Shown here: positions 17,148 through 26,790 of the stretch, piece by piece | Numbering within the stretch: the stretch's first letter is position 1 | How the letters are laid out: each line of letters starts with the position of its first letter | NCBI GenBank assembly: GCA_035438985.1 | Contig: DAORJK010000002.1 | Span: forward strand, 310,001 to 374,000 | Reading direction: 5' to 3' | Length of the DNA: 64,000 nt | Origin: UBA4408 sp002389785 | GTDB lineage: Bacteria > Bacteroidota > Bacteroidia > UBA4408 | Notes under the pieces: model-generated | What the model was told of the DNA's origin: nothing | What the model saw: the letters and a program-made list of their open reading frames with translations, nothing else | Databases searched by the model: none | Position numbers and translations under genes: made by a program

Positions 17148-17894
17148 TTAGTTTATTTCAAAATCACAGTTTAGCGTAATTGATGCTGTTTTTCGTTTTG
17201 AAGAGGTATTAAAAGTACCTCCCCAGGAATAATCTTCTCCTGCATTTTGTCCTACTATTTGAAAGACTCCCATGCTTGCATTTTTTAAATTGCCCAGTTT
17301 ATTTCCAGCGTTTTCGGCAATGCTTTGTGCTCTGCTGCGAGCATCCTTTGTAGCTTCCGAAATCATTTCCACTTTTAAGGCAGCTAATTTAGTGTAATAG
17401 TAACGCGGATTTTCGGAGTAGAATTCAATTCCCTGATTAATTAATTCGGTTACTTCTCGCGAAAGATTTTCTATTTTTTCTACTTCCTTTGATTCAATGG
17501 TGATGCTTTGATTTAATGTATACCCAATGAATTTTCGTCCGGTTAACCGACCTTCATTGTCAAATAATTCATCAAAATTTTTAGAAATTGTAACTGAAGA
17601 AAAAATAACTTCCTTTTCACTTACACCTTTGGATGTGAAGTATTTTTGAATTAATTCGCGATCGTTGTTAAGCAACTGATATGCTTGTTTTAATTCAAAA
17701 GAGGAGCGGCTAAAACTACCTGTCCAAACGACCAGATCGGAAACAAAATCGCGAGAACCCAAACCGGTTACTGAAATTTTTTGTGTGTAATTATTCCTGT
17801 TTTTAAAGGCACTTCCTAAAATTGCTGCTGCACACACAACTGCTAATGCAATAAGAAAAGTAGAGATGTACTTTTTATTTTCCATGTTATTCAT
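17148..17894 (-). CDS. SIMPL-domain (DUF541) protein
   Basis: 248 residues with one N-terminal hydrophobic helix (about 9-27, possible membrane anchor or signal). The rest matches the SIMPL family: KISVTGLGSRDFVSDLVVW near the start, a central region with KYFTSKGVSEKEV, and ATKDARSRAQSIAENAGNKLG towards the end. It is predicted to be in the periplasm. Function of the family in bacteria is poorly known. The gene overlaps the preceding FeS gene by 8 bases and ends 1 base before the CCG gene, so it is inside that transcription unit. An alternative ATG at 17885 removes three residues. Confidence 0.85.
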   Translation of the reverse strand: MNNMENKKYISTFLIALAVVCAAAILGSAFKNRNNYTQKISVTGLGSRDFVSDLVVWTGSFSRSSFELKQAYQLLNNDRELIQKYFTSKGVSEKEVIFSSVTISKNFDELFDNEGRLTGRKFIGYTLNQSITIESKEVEKIENLSREVTELINQGIEFYSENPRYYYTKLAALKVEMISEATKDARSRAQSIAENAGNKLGNLKNASMGVFQIVGQNAGEDYSWGGTFNTSSKRKTASITLNCDFEIN

Positions 17895-19254
17895 TTTTCC
17901 AATTTAATCGATCGGCCGGTGAAAATTGCCAAGGTGCTCCATTGTTTTCAATATTGGTAAACATAGCATTTAATGCAGCGGGAGCATCCGATTGCTCCAT
18001 AACGAGGTATCTCCGTAAATCGATAATGATTGAAAGAGGATCAATATTAATCGGACAAGATTCAGTACACGCATTACACGTGGTGCATGCCCAAAGTTCT
18101 TCAGCAGTGATATAGTCTCCAACTAAAGCTTTTGAATCGGAATAATTTACTCCATTTTTATCTATTCCTTTTCCAAGTTCTTCCATACGGTCGCGTGTAT
18201 CCATCATAATTTTACGTGGCGACAAAAGTTTACCGGTTTGATTAGCCGGACAATTACTCGTGCAACGCCCGCATTCTGTGCAACTGTAAGCGTCCATTAA
18301 TTGTTTCCAACTTAAATCAGGAACATCTTTTGCTCCGAATTTAGCAGGTGGCGCATCGCTAACAGGAGGCACTGCGCTGGGATCAAGCATTAATTTTACT
18401 TCATTGGTAACTGATTCAAGATTGGAGAATTTTCCTTTAGGTTTTAAATTAGAATAAAATACAGTTGGGAATGCAAGTAAAATATGGAAGTGTTTGGAAT
18501 AGGGGATGTAATTTAAAAAGGCAATAATTCCAAGTATATGAAACCACCAACAAACGCGTTCAATGTAATGCAATGCTAAAGGATTGCTCGGTAAAAATCC
18601 AGTTAAATAGGCGCTTACAGGAAAATACAGTCCTTTTCCAGCTTGACTTTGTTCACCAAATATTTTAGTCGCAGCTTCGGCAAATTCGGGCAATAGAATG
18701 TCCCCGCTTAATTTACCATAGCTCATCATAACTCCATCGGCAGCATTCATAATTAAAAATGCCGACATCAATACAATTTCGGTAGTCAATATTATTGCAG
18801 CATCATTTCTGGGCCAACCTTCTAACTCTTTATTCATAAAGCGTTTTAGTTTCAGCACATACCTGCGAATGAGGAATATAGCACAACCTAAAATTACAAG
18901 TAATGCAAGGAATTCGAACGAGGCAATTAACAAGTAATAAAAGTACCCCATAAATGCAAAAATGCGATGCGTACCAAAAATGCCATCAATAATTATTTCG
19001 AGTACTTCAATGTTAATTATGATAAATCCTAGATACACAAATATGTGCAAGATACCGGCAACCGGTCGTACTACCATTTTACTCTGACCTATGGCAACTT
19101 TTGCCATCAATTTCCATCGTTCATTCAAATTGTCGGAAATATCTAAAGCTCTGCCTAGCAGAATATTTCTTCTTATTTTCTGAGCATTTCGGGCAAACCA
19201 ATAAATACCACCTGCCAGAAGCACACAAAATATCAGGTTATCTATCCAATTCAT
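17887..19254 (-). CDS. Membrane iron-sulfur electron-transfer protein (HdrC/NarI-like fusion)
   Basis: 455 residues. The N-terminal 270 or so residues contain about five to six membrane helices (for example around 5-20, 65-90, 100-130, 150-175, 235-255), as in NarI-like cytochrome domains. The C-terminal soluble part carries two 4Fe-4S motifs, SCTECGRCTSNCPA (about 325) and ACTTCNACTESCPI (about 385). Together with the CCG protein two genes down it forms a likely quinone-linked oxidoreductase module. Conservation of this pair beside MCE and amidase genes in Bacteroidota is my recollection. Substrate unknown. Confidence 0.87.
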   Translation of the reverse strand: MNWIDNLIFCVLLAGGIYWFARNAQKIRRNILLGRALDISDNLNERWKLMAKVAIGQSKMVVRPVAGILHIFVYLGFIIINIEVLEIIIDGIFGTHRIFAFMGYFYYLLIASFEFLALLVILGCAIFLIRRYVLKLKRFMNKELEGWPRNDAAIILTTEIVLMSAFLIMNAADGVMMSYGKLSGDILLPEFAEAATKIFGEQSQAGKGLYFPVSAYLTGFLPSNPLALHYIERVCWWFHILGIIAFLNYIPYSKHFHILLAFPTVFYSNLKPKGKFSNLESVTNEVKLMLDPSAVPPVSDAPPAKFGAKDVPDLSWKQLMDAYSCTECGRCTSNCPANQTGKLLSPRKIMMDTRDRMEELGKGIDKNGVNYSDSKALVGDYITAEELWACTTCNACTESCPINIDPLSIIIDLRRYLVMEQSDAPAALNAMFTNIENNGAPWQFSPADRLNWKNE

Positions 19255-19361
19255 TTTTTACTTTTTATCGATAAAACATTGATGCAAGGAGCAAGTATAA
19301 AGCTACTTCCGCTGATTGTTAAAATACATTGTAAAGCTAAGGGCTAAGTTAACAAGTTGCA

Positions 19362-20315
19362 TTACTTCGAATCTTTTTTGCCAAACACACTCAGGTGAAC
19401 ATAACGACCGGGGTGTTGATTTAAATCAATAAGTAGTTTATCTAAATTTTTTGAAGCAGAAGTTAGGTTGTTGTAGAGTGAATCATTATTAACCAGTAAG
19501 CCTATGGAGCCTTTACCTGAATTTATTTTTGCTGCAATAATATCAATATTTTTTATTGCAGAGTTTGCATTGTTTATGGTAGTTGCAATGTTTGCTTTTG
19601 CTAATGAGTCGCTGATAGTGTTAAAGTTTTTGAGAATAGCCGCTAAGTCTTTATTTCCGGTTTTTAAATTTCCTGTGATGGATTCAACATTCTGTAAAAT
19701 ATTATCGAGTCTAACTTTTTCAGAGGCCAGCAATCCATCTGCTTGAGCGGTCATGGAATTTAAATTTTTCAAAGTGTTTTTTAAATTATTGCCACCACCT
19801 TGATTAATAATTCCATTCACGCTAGCAACTAAAGAATCAATTGTAACAATTAATTTTTCAGCTTTGTTTTTAATAGGTAAAACCTGATCACCGATATCAT
19901 CTAGCATTTTTGACTTAACATCACCTGCGAGTGTATCACCGCTTTCGGCAAATGCTTTTGAATCGCCTAGTACCAAATTAATTGCCTGAGTGCCCAATAA
20001 ACCATTTGCAAATACTCGTGCAACCGTATTTTTTGGAATGGTCAAATCATTTTCTTTCAAACTAATTTCAACAATCATTTTTCCTGAATTGTCGGGATGA
20101 AAAAAAATATGATTTACCTGGCCAACAATAAATCCGTTTATAAACACCGGATTTGCTTCCGTTAAACCGTCAACATTTTCATAAATGGCAAAAAAGTGAG
20201 TTCTATTTGTAAAAATGTTTTTTCCTTTTAAAAAGTTTAATCCATATACCAGCAAAAAGATAGCGCCGGCTACTATCAATCCAATTTTTGCTTCTCTTGA
20301 TAAGTTGAGTTTCAT
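19362..20315 (-). CDS. MlaD-family (MCE) lipid-transport protein
   Basis: 317 residues. One N-terminal membrane helix (about 8-28, EAKIGLIVAGAIFLLVYGL) is followed by an MCE domain (about 35-115: FAIYENVDGLTEANPVFINGFIVGQV and a TQAINLVLG end). The remainder is mostly helical with repeated heptad-like stretches (LKNTLKNLNSMT, LDNILQNVESIT), as in MCE proteins that form tubes or coiled coils. Probable role: moving phospholipids across the periplasm. The mlaE/mlaF ABC genes are not in the window. Confidence 0.9.
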   Translation of the reverse strand: MKLNLSREAKIGLIVAGAIFLLVYGLNFLKGKNIFTNRTHFFAIYENVDGLTEANPVFINGFIVGQVNHIFFHPDNSGKMIVEISLKENDLTIPKNTVARVFANGLLGTQAINLVLGDSKAFAESGDTLAGDVKSKMLDDIGDQVLPIKNKAEKLIVTIDSLVASVNGIINQGGGNNLKNTLKNLNSMTAQADGLLASEKVRLDNILQNVESITGNLKTGNKDLAAILKNFNTISDSLAKANIATTINNANSAIKNIDIIAAKINSGKGSIGLLVNNDSLYNNLTSASKNLDKLLIDLNQHPGRYVHLSVFGKKDSK

Positions 20316-20354
20316 AATTAATTCTACTTTTTTTACGGAAAAACTGAGATGAAA

Positions 20355-21611
20355 TTATTTTTTTTGCAACAACAATGCGTCTTTCATGTTAATTCGCTTA
20401 CCATCTTTAAACGCCACCACAAATGCTTCTTTAAACCCACTAGCGCGCACGTCCTTTTGTAAATTCATGGCATCATTTAAATCATCGAAGTTGCCAACAG
20501 TATATTTATACATTCCATTTTCAACGTATTCTGATACTTCTTTGAGCTGTTTAAACTGATTCGAAGTTAGTGGAATTTTTTTATCTGAACTGCTAAATTG
20601 CACTTTGTAGGAAACGGCACCTTGTGCTGAATTTTCTACTACACTACGATCTGTTTTTTTGCTCTGCACCGAATCGGCAATCTTTGTTGAATCTTCGGCA
20701 ATTTTTACATCTGCAGGAACCGGTTTATTAGGCACAGGTTTCTTGTATAAATTTTCTTTGGGTTTTTCTTCTGATTTAATTTCTTGTTTTAATTCATTTC
20801 GAACGCCTTCATTTTTTTTACCATCATCAAGATCGCCTTTGTATTTGCGAAAAGCACGATAAATACTTTCAGCAATTTTTTGCTGCCCTTTATCAGTAAC
20901 CATCAAGCGTTCATCTTCAGGATTTGTTAAAAAGCCTGTTTCAATTAATATACTGGGCATTGCAGTATACACCAAAACTAAAAAACCGGCTTGTTTAACT
21001 CCCCGGTCAAATCGCTTATCTACATCTCTGAATTCATCTTGAACTAAGGAAGCTATGGTTAAACTTTGCTCAAGAAATGCATTTTGATACAATGTAAAAA
21101 TAATACTTGCTTCGGGCGAATTGGGATCAAACCCATCGTATTTGGTTTTGTAATCTTTCTCTAATAATACGGATTCATTTTCTCGTTTTGCCACATCTAA
21201 ATTGTCGGCGCTGCGATGTAATCCCATACTAAATGTTTCAACTCCATAAGCATTGCTTTTGCCTGAATTGCAATGAATTGAAATAAATAAATCAGCATGA
21301 TTACGATTGGCAATATTGGCGCGCTCATGCAATTCTATAAACTCATCTTTTTCACGCGTATACACCACTTTTACATCCGGATGGTTTTCTGAAATCAACT
21401 TTCCTAATTTTAAGGCAACCGATAAAGTAACTTCCTTTTCTTTGCCCTTTCTTCCGTGACAACCGGGGTCGTGACCACCATGTCCGGCATCAATGACAAT
21501 TGTTTTTAAAGCCGGATTTTTTTTCATTAGATTTCCTGCATAGCAGTTAATTACTTGCATACAGCAAATACCTAAACATAAAATGATGGAAGTTGATGGG
21601 AGTATTTTCAA
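20355..21611 (-). CDS. N-acetylmuramoyl-L-alanine amidase with C-terminal SPOR-like region
   Basis: 418 residues with a signal peptide. The Amidase_3 domain (about 35-265) has the zinc motifs IDAGHGGHDPGC (His), E60-type Glu region, FISIHCNS (His) and ILIETGFLTN (catalytic Glu). A Lys/Glu/Pro-rich linker (about 270-330) leads to a final 80 residues (YKVQFSSSDKKI, YTVGNFDDLNDA, GFKEAFVVAF) that resemble a SPOR peptidoglycan-binding domain. It cleaves the bond between MurNAc and the stem peptide during division or wall remodelling. The EnvC-like protein at 43.8 kb may be an activator. Divergent from lptD. Confidence 0.9.
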   Translation of the reverse strand: MKILPSTSIILCLGICCMQVINCYAGNLMKKNPALKTIVIDAGHGGHDPGCHGRKGKEKEVTLSVALKLGKLISENHPDVKVVYTREKDEFIELHERANIANRNHADLFISIHCNSGKSNAYGVETFSMGLHRSADNLDVAKRENESVLLEKDYKTKYDGFDPNSPEASIIFTLYQNAFLEQSLTIASLVQDEFRDVDKRFDRGVKQAGFLVLVYTAMPSILIETGFLTNPEDERLMVTDKGQQKIAESIYRAFRKYKGDLDDGKKNEGVRNELKQEIKSEEKPKENLYKKPVPNKPVPADVKIAEDSTKIADSVQSKKTDRSVVENSAQGAVSYKVQFSSSDKKIPLTSNQFKQLKEVSEYVENGMYKYTVGNFDDLNDAMNLQKDVRASGFKEAFVVAFKDGKRINMKDALLLQKK

Positions 21612-21666
21612 TTTTTACAAGGCTACTTTAACACTAATTACAATACTGTCAATTAACAATTTTCGT

Positions 21667-21674
21667 TAGCTTTG
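21667..21674 (+). promoter_or_regulatory. -7 element upstream of lptD
   Basis: TAGCTTTG matches TAnnTTTG and lies 44 bases before the TTG start at 21719. No clear -33 TTTG is seen. Confidence 0.4.
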
Positions 21675-21718
21675 ACGCTTTATTTTATCTGTAGTTTTTA
21701 CAAAAATAGGATTAAAAG

Positions 21719-24265
21719 TTGGGGCATAAACGCGTACTGAAACATTTTATTATCTGTGCATTGTTGATTACTCGAACAATGGTTTTTGCCGCAGTTCCTG
21801 CTGATGTCTTTTTAAATTCAGACTTGGATTCGCTGAGTGCCTTGGCGCAACCTGTTTCAAAGTCTGATTCAGCTGTCGTTTCAAAAAGTGCGTTAAATTC
21901 TAAAGTCACTTATTCAGCCCGCGATTCAATTCGTTTTGAAGTGGAAAATCAAAAAGTGTACCTCTATGGTGATGCCCACGTTACTTATGAAGATACCAAA
22001 TTAGATGCGGAACAAATTATATTGGATACGAAAAACAATTTTGTTACCGCCACCGGAATAATTGATTCAACCGGTAAACGTATTGGAGATCCGAAATTTG
22101 CAGATGGAGGACAGGAGTTTTCGTCGCGTGGAATGAGCTATAATTTTGAAACCAAGAAGGGTAAAATCAAAGATGTTATTACTAAAGAAGGTGATGGAAT
22201 TTTGCACGGTGAGCAAGTAAAACGCGACAGCAGCAATAATTTTTTTGTTAGACACGGTAAATACACCACCTGCGATTTGGAACATCCGCATTACTATATT
22301 TCCGCTTCTAAGGTGCGCGTTATTCCGGATGATAAAATTATTACCGGTCCGGCTTATTTAGTTATTGCCGATGTACCCACCCCTTTGATGTTGCCTTTTG
22401 GTTTTTTCCCAAATAAAAAAGGTCAAAAGTCGGGCATACTAATTCCCACTTATGGTGAGTCTATAAATCAGGGTTTCTTTTTAACAGATGGAGGATATTA
22501 TTTTGGAATAAGTGATAAAGTGGATTTGGCTGTAAGAGGAGATATTTACAGTAAAGGAAGTTGGGGGGCTAAAGCAATTAGTAATTATGCTAAGCGCTAT
22601 AAATACAATGGCAATATTAGTGTAAGTTATGCCAATCAAAAATTTGGTGAAAAGTACCTGGACGATTATAACGAATTGCAAAATTTTAGAGTCAACTGGA
22701 CACATAACCAAGATGCTAAAGCAAGGCCCGATCGGAGATTTTCGGCAAGTGTGAATGCCGGATCAAGCGGATTTGGCAGGTATCAGAATACAACTTCCAG
22801 ACAATACTTACAAAACGAGTTAAGTTCTTCTATTACCTTTAATAAAAGTTGGATAGGAAAGCCGTATAATTTTTCGGCTGCTATTAATCACAATCAAAAC
22901 ACACTTTTAAAAACCATAAGTATTAAATTACCTGAACTTACTTTTAATGTGGCACGAATACTTCCGTTTCAAAAAGTAGAAACAAAAAATGGATTTCGAT
23001 GGCTAAAAACATTAGGCTTCAGTTATACAACAAATTTGCGCAATCAAATAGATAGCTACGATAGTTTGTTATTCACGAAAAAATTAAGCTCACAAATGAA
23101 AAACGGAATGAATCATAGTATTCCGATAAGTACTTCTATAAAATTGTTTAAGTACTTTAATCTTAATCCATCGTTTACTTACAACGAAAATTGGTATTTG
23201 CAAACGATACGTAAGCGTTATTCCTATGATGAAGAAGGTATAGGAGTTCTAAAAATAGATACGGTTTCAAAGTTTCAAGCTTCACGTGATTATGCTTTTA
23301 ATACAAATCTTACTACTAATTTATACGGTTTGTATCAACTCAAACGAGGAAAATTAAAAGCGGTTAGACATGTATTAACTCCAACAATTGGATATTCCTA
23401 TACACCCGGCTTAGGAAAATATATTTATGGACCATGGGGAAGTAATGGAACTAAATCAAGGTACTCTATTTATGATGGAACCTTATTCGGCGGTCCCAAC
23501 CCAAATAAATCCAGTGCGATTGTTTTTGGACTCACCAACAACCTCGAAATGAAAGTGAAATCTAAAAAAGATACGATTTCGGGCTTTAAGAAAATCAGCA
23601 TTTTCGATTATCTGGGAGTGAATTCATCTTACAACATGATTGCCGATTCATTTAAACTAGCACCTTTTAATTTAGGCATGCGCACTAAATTGCTCCAAAA
23701 TGTTGACTTAAATGTGAATGCCGTGATGGATCCATATCGCCTCGACTCGGCAGGAATTCGTAGAAAGGAGTATATATGGACAGAAAAAAATTCACTTGGA
23801 AGATTGATTAGTAGCTCCGCCTCCATTAGTTTTGGTTTGAAAAGTAAAGAGAAAATTGCCACAACTACTAGTAATGAAAACACAAACAATCCCGGTGTAA
23901 TTCCCGGCACTCTCGAAGATGATTATGTTGATTTTAGTGTTCCCTGGAGTTTAAATGTGAGCTATAATTTATTGTATTCCAAACCGGCACTCGAAAAAAC
24001 AATCACTCAAACACTCAGTTTTTACGGAGATATTAGCATCACACAAAACTGGAAAGTATCACTTAATTCAGGATTTGATTTTGAGACAAAAAAGATCTCT
24101 TATACCTCTGTAAATATTCACCGTGATTTACATTGCTGGGAAATGCATTTAAATTTAGTACCGCTTGGGCCTCGAAGAAGTTACAGTTTTGAATTACGTG
24201 TAAAATCAAGTGTACTTTCGGATCTCAAAATTCCGCGAAAGCAGGATTGGTATGATTTAAAGTAG
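21719..24265 (+). CDS. lptD: LPS-assembly outer membrane protein LptD-like
   Basis: 848 residues. The start is a TTG: an in-frame stop lies two codons upstream and the next ATG is at residue 21, inside the signal peptide (hydrophobic run ending near VFAAVPA), so TTG is the only start that gives a full signal. The N-terminal OstA/LptA-like domain (about 50-190: VYLYGDAHVTYEDTKLDAEQI) precedes a large beta-barrel with aromatic-rich strands; PFGFFPNKKGQKSGILIP is a typical LptD segment. It inserts LPS into the outer leaflet with LptE (here at 45.1 kb) and the ATPase LptB (61.2 kb). Convergent with obg. Confidence 0.9.
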   Translation: MGHKRVLKHFIICALLITRTMVFAAVPADVFLNSDLDSLSALAQPVSKSDSAVVSKSALNSKVTYSARDSIRFEVENQKVYLYGDAHVTYEDTKLDAEQIILDTKNNFVTATGIIDSTGKRIGDPKFADGGQEFSSRGMSYNFETKKGKIKDVITKEGDGILHGEQVKRDSSNNFFVRHGKYTTCDLEHPHYYISASKVRVIPDDKIITGPAYLVIADVPTPLMLPFGFFPNKKGQKSGILIPTYGESINQGFFLTDGGYYFGISDKVDLAVRGDIYSKGSWGAKAISNYAKRYKYNGNISVSYANQKFGEKYLDDYNELQNFRVNWTHNQDAKARPDRRFSASVNAGSSGFGRYQNTTSRQYLQNELSSSITFNKSWIGKPYNFSAAINHNQNTLLKTISIKLPELTFNVARILPFQKVETKNGFRWLKTLGFSYTTNLRNQIDSYDSLLFTKKLSSQMKNGMNHSIPISTSIKLFKYFNLNPSFTYNENWYLQTIRKRYSYDEEGIGVLKIDTVSKFQASRDYAFNTNLTTNLYGLYQLKRGKLKAVRHVLTPTIGYSYTPGLGKYIYGPWGSNGTKSRYSIYDGTLFGGPNPNKSSAIVFGLTNNLEMKVKSKKDTISGFKKISIFDYLGVNSSYNMIADSFKLAPFNLGMRTKLLQNVDLNVNAVMDPYRLDSAGIRRKEYIWTEKNSLGRLISSSASISFGLKSKEKIATTTSNENTNNPGVIPGTLEDDYVDFSVPWSLNVSYNLLYSKPALEKTITQTLSFYGDISITQNWKVSLNSGFDFETKKISYTSVNIHRDLHCWEMHLNLVPLGPRRSYSFELRVKSSVLSDLKIPRKQDWYDLK

Positions 24266-24340
24266 TGAGTAAGGCTTGCTTTGCTTGTGCTGCTGTACCA
24301 TTCATTCACTAAATTTTCTAACAAAAACTATCTGAACATG

Positions 24341-25330
24341 TTATTTGGTAAGCTCAGCCCAAAGCATATCTTTTAGTTTTTGCAAGCCCATTTGGTTATG
24401 TGCCGATATAAAAACATGTGGAATGGGAGGTAAGTCTTTTTTTAATTCGGCAATTAACTCATCGTCGAGTAAATCACATTTTGAAATAGCTAACATTCTG
24501 CTCTTATCCAGTAACTCTGGATTGTAGAGCTTTAATTCATTGAGCAAAATCCCGTATTCTTTAGTAATATCATTGCTGTCGGCAGGAACTATAAATAATA
24601 AAATTGAATTACGCTCAATGTGTCGTAAAAATCGAATTCCCAATCCTTTTCCTTCATGGGCACCTTCAATAATTCCAGGAATATCGGCCATTACAAATGA
24701 TTTGTAATCGCGGTAGGGAACAATCCCCAGATTCGGTACTAGTGTAGTAAAAGGATAGTTTGCAATTTCAGGCTTCGCCGCCGAAACCTTGCTAAGCAAA
24801 GTTGATTTTCCTGCATTCGGAAACCCAACCAAACCCACATCCGCCAACACTTTTAATTCAAGAATTTTCCATTCTTCTTTTCCGTCTTCACCCGGTTGCG
24901 CGTAGCGAGGCGTTTGATGGGTTGGAGATTTAAAGTGATCATTACCCAATCCGCCTCTTCCACCTTCAAGTAAAACTCTGGTTTCGCCATCCGTAGTAAT
25001 CTCAAAAAGAACTTCACCTGTTTCAACATCTTTGGCTATAGTACCAATGGGAACTTCCAGTATTTCATCTTTCCCATTCGCACCGGTTTTATTCGCACTT
25101 CCACCATCTCCACCGGGAGCAGCAATAACATGTTTACGGTATTTTAAGTGAATGAGCGTCCATAATTGCTTATTTCCTTTCAATATAATATGCCCACCGC
25201 GTCCTCCATCGCCACCATCAGGTCCTCCCTTGGGATTTGACTTGTCGCGGTGCAAATGGGTCGAACCTTTTCCTCCCTTGCCCGAGCGACAACAAATTTT
25301 TACATAATCAACAAAATTCGAATCAGCCAT
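24341..25330 (-). CDS. obg: Obg-family GTPase
   Basis: 329 residues. The glycine-rich Obg domain (about 1-158) has GGPDGGDGGRGG and GGRGGLGNDHF. The GTPase domain (about 160-329) has GFPNAGKST (P-loop), NYPFTT (G2), DIPGIIEGAHEGKGLG (G3) and SKCD (G4). There is no C-terminal OCT domain, as in many Bacteroidota. It acts in 50S ribosome maturation and growth control. Confidence 0.95.
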   Translation of the reverse strand: MADSNFVDYVKICCRSGKGGKGSTHLHRDKSNPKGGPDGGDGGRGGHIILKGNKQLWTLIHLKYRKHVIAAPGGDGGSANKTGANGKDEILEVPIGTIAKDVETGEVLFEITTDGETRVLLEGGRGGLGNDHFKSPTHQTPRYAQPGEDGKEEWKILELKVLADVGLVGFPNAGKSTLLSKVSAAKPEIANYPFTTLVPNLGIVPYRDYKSFVMADIPGIIEGAHEGKGLGIRFLRHIERNSILLFIVPADSNDITKEYGILLNELKLYNPELLDKSRMLAISKCDLLDDELIAELKKDLPPIPHVFISAHNQMGLQKLKDMLWAELTK

Positions 25331-25360
25331 ATAAAGTGCTTATGCTTATTTAAAGCGCTG

Positions 25361-25368
25361 CAAAGGTA
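25361..25368 (-). promoter_or_regulatory. -7 element upstream of obg
   Basis: Read on the minus strand this is TACCTTTG, a match to TAnnTTTG, about 30 bases before the obg ATG. No -33 element at ideal spacing. The surrounding 288-base gap between adk and obg holds nothing else I can name. Confidence 0.45.
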
Positions 25369-25618
25369 TTTAAAATATCAATCAAAGCTAATTCTTATAC
25401 AGCTTGCATAGATACTGTTTAGCGATTTTAGCTGGCTTTGATATTAAGTTGTATCGTTTTCCAAATAAAACTGAGAGGTGGCAATTTGAAGCGAGGCCTC
25501 ACACTTAATTATTTCGAATGATTTCCAAAAGTTGAAACTGAATAACGCAAAGTTGTATTACGAATACAGGATTTAGTAAAATCGAAAAAGGTATTTTGGA
25601 TAAAATTAAGCGAAGTGT

Positions 25619-26188
25619 TTAGCGTGCAATTTTGGCACACAACAGTTCAAATATTTCATCTACAGAGCCAGTTCCGGGAATAGAAATAAATTTATTTTGT
25701 GCCGAATAATAGTCTTTAAGTGGAGCTGTTTTTGAATTGTATTCAGTAATACGTTTACGAATAACCTCTTCATTTTGATCGTCTGCTCTTCCTGAATCTA
25801 AGCCTCTTTTTAAGAGACGACGGGTTAATTCTTCATCTTCTACCTCAAGTGCAAGCATCCTTGATATGGAAGTATTTTTTTCAGCTAACAAAATATCTAG
25901 TGCTTGTGCTTGCGCAGTAGTTCTAGGAAAACCATCGAAAATAAAACCCTTTGCATTTCTGTTAGCATCGAGCTTTGATGAAATCATTCCGATTACCACT
26001 GCATCCGGAACAAGCAGTCCCTGATCCATTAATTTTTTAGCCTCCAAACCCAGTGGAGTTGAATTGGCAATTTCGGCGCGAAGAATATCACCGGTTGAAA
26101 GGTGTATTAATGCATATTTTTCAATTAACTTAACCGATTGTGTGCCTTTGCCTGCACCTGGAGGACCAAATAATACTAGATTCAACAT
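25619..26188 (-). CDS. adk: Adenylate kinase
   Basis: 189 residues. It has the P-loop FGPPGAGKGTQ (8-18), LSTGDILRAEI, FDGFPRTTAQAQAL and the LID region with RLLKRGLDSGRADDQ, short and lacking zinc cysteines. It interconverts AMP, ATP and ADP. It starts 9 bases after hpt ends, so the two are probably one operon in nucleotide metabolism. Length is typical for short-type adenylate kinases of Bacteroidota. Confidence 0.96.
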   Translation of the reverse strand: MLNLVLFGPPGAGKGTQSVKLIEKYALIHLSTGDILRAEIANSTPLGLEAKKLMDQGLLVPDAVVIGMISSKLDANRNAKGFIFDGFPRTTAQAQALDILLAEKNTSISRMLALEVEDEELTRRLLKRGLDSGRADDQNEEVIRKRITEYNSKTAPLKDYYSAQNKFISIPGTGSVDEIFELLCAKIAR

Positions 26189-26197
26189 GAAAAAAAA

Positions 26198-26734
26198 TTA
26201 TTCAATAATTTTATAAATATCCGTGAGGTTTCGACCTAATCCATCGAAATCTAATCCATAGCCAAGCAAAAAAACTTTTGGTACTTCAAATCCTATGTAA
26301 TCTAAATGTACCCTTTTAATATAGGCGGCAGGTTTAAATAACAAGGTGGCAATTTTTATTTCGGCAGGTTCAAATTCCATAAGTTGAGCCATCATTTCGT
26401 TAATGGTAATCCCGGTGTCAACAATATCCTCAAGAATTACGATTGTTCTACCTTTAATTTCTTCATTCAGACCAATGAGTTTTTTTACTTTTTCGGTTGA
26501 ATGAGTACCTTCATAAGAAGCTAGTTTCACAAAAGATATTTCACATTCAATCGTTAGTTTTTTAAACAAATCAGCCGCAAAAATAAAAGAGCCATTCAAC
26601 ACTGCTAAAAACAAAGGCTTTTTGCCTTTAAAATCAACGTTCATTTTAGCCGCCATAGTTGAAATTGCTTCATCAATTGCAGTATGGGCAATATAAACTT
26701 CAAAGTTTTTGTTGTGTACAGTTACCTGGCTCAT
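26198..26734 (-). CDS. hpt: Hypoxanthine phosphoribosyltransferase
   Basis: 178 residues, type I phosphoribosyltransferase. It contains the PRPP-binding motif VILEDIVDTGIT (about 99-110), the FVKLASYEG loop and a C-terminal DFDGLGRNL segment. It salvages hypoxanthine and guanine to IMP and GMP. It is the route that competes with xanthine dehydrogenase (13.9 kb) for the same base. First in the hpt-adk unit. Confidence 0.95.
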   Translation of the reverse strand: MSQVTVHNKNFEVYIAHTAIDEAISTMAAKMNVDFKGKKPLFLAVLNGSFIFAADLFKKLTIECEISFVKLASYEGTHSTEKVKKLIGLNEEIKGRTIVILEDIVDTGITINEMMAQLMEFEPAEIKIATLLFKPAAYIKRVHLDYIGFEVPKVFLLGYGLDFDGLGRNLTDIYKIIE

Positions 26735-26753
26735 GCTTTTGTTGAATAAGGCG

Positions 26754-26761
26754 CAAAAGTA
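26754..26761 (-). promoter_or_regulatory. -7 element upstream of hpt
   Basis: On the minus strand this reads TACTTTTG, matching TAnnTTTG, 19 bases before the hpt ATG. No -33 match is evident in the AT-rich gap. Confidence 0.4.
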
Positions 26762-26790
26762 AAAAAATTAAAACACGCTATTACCCTTTA

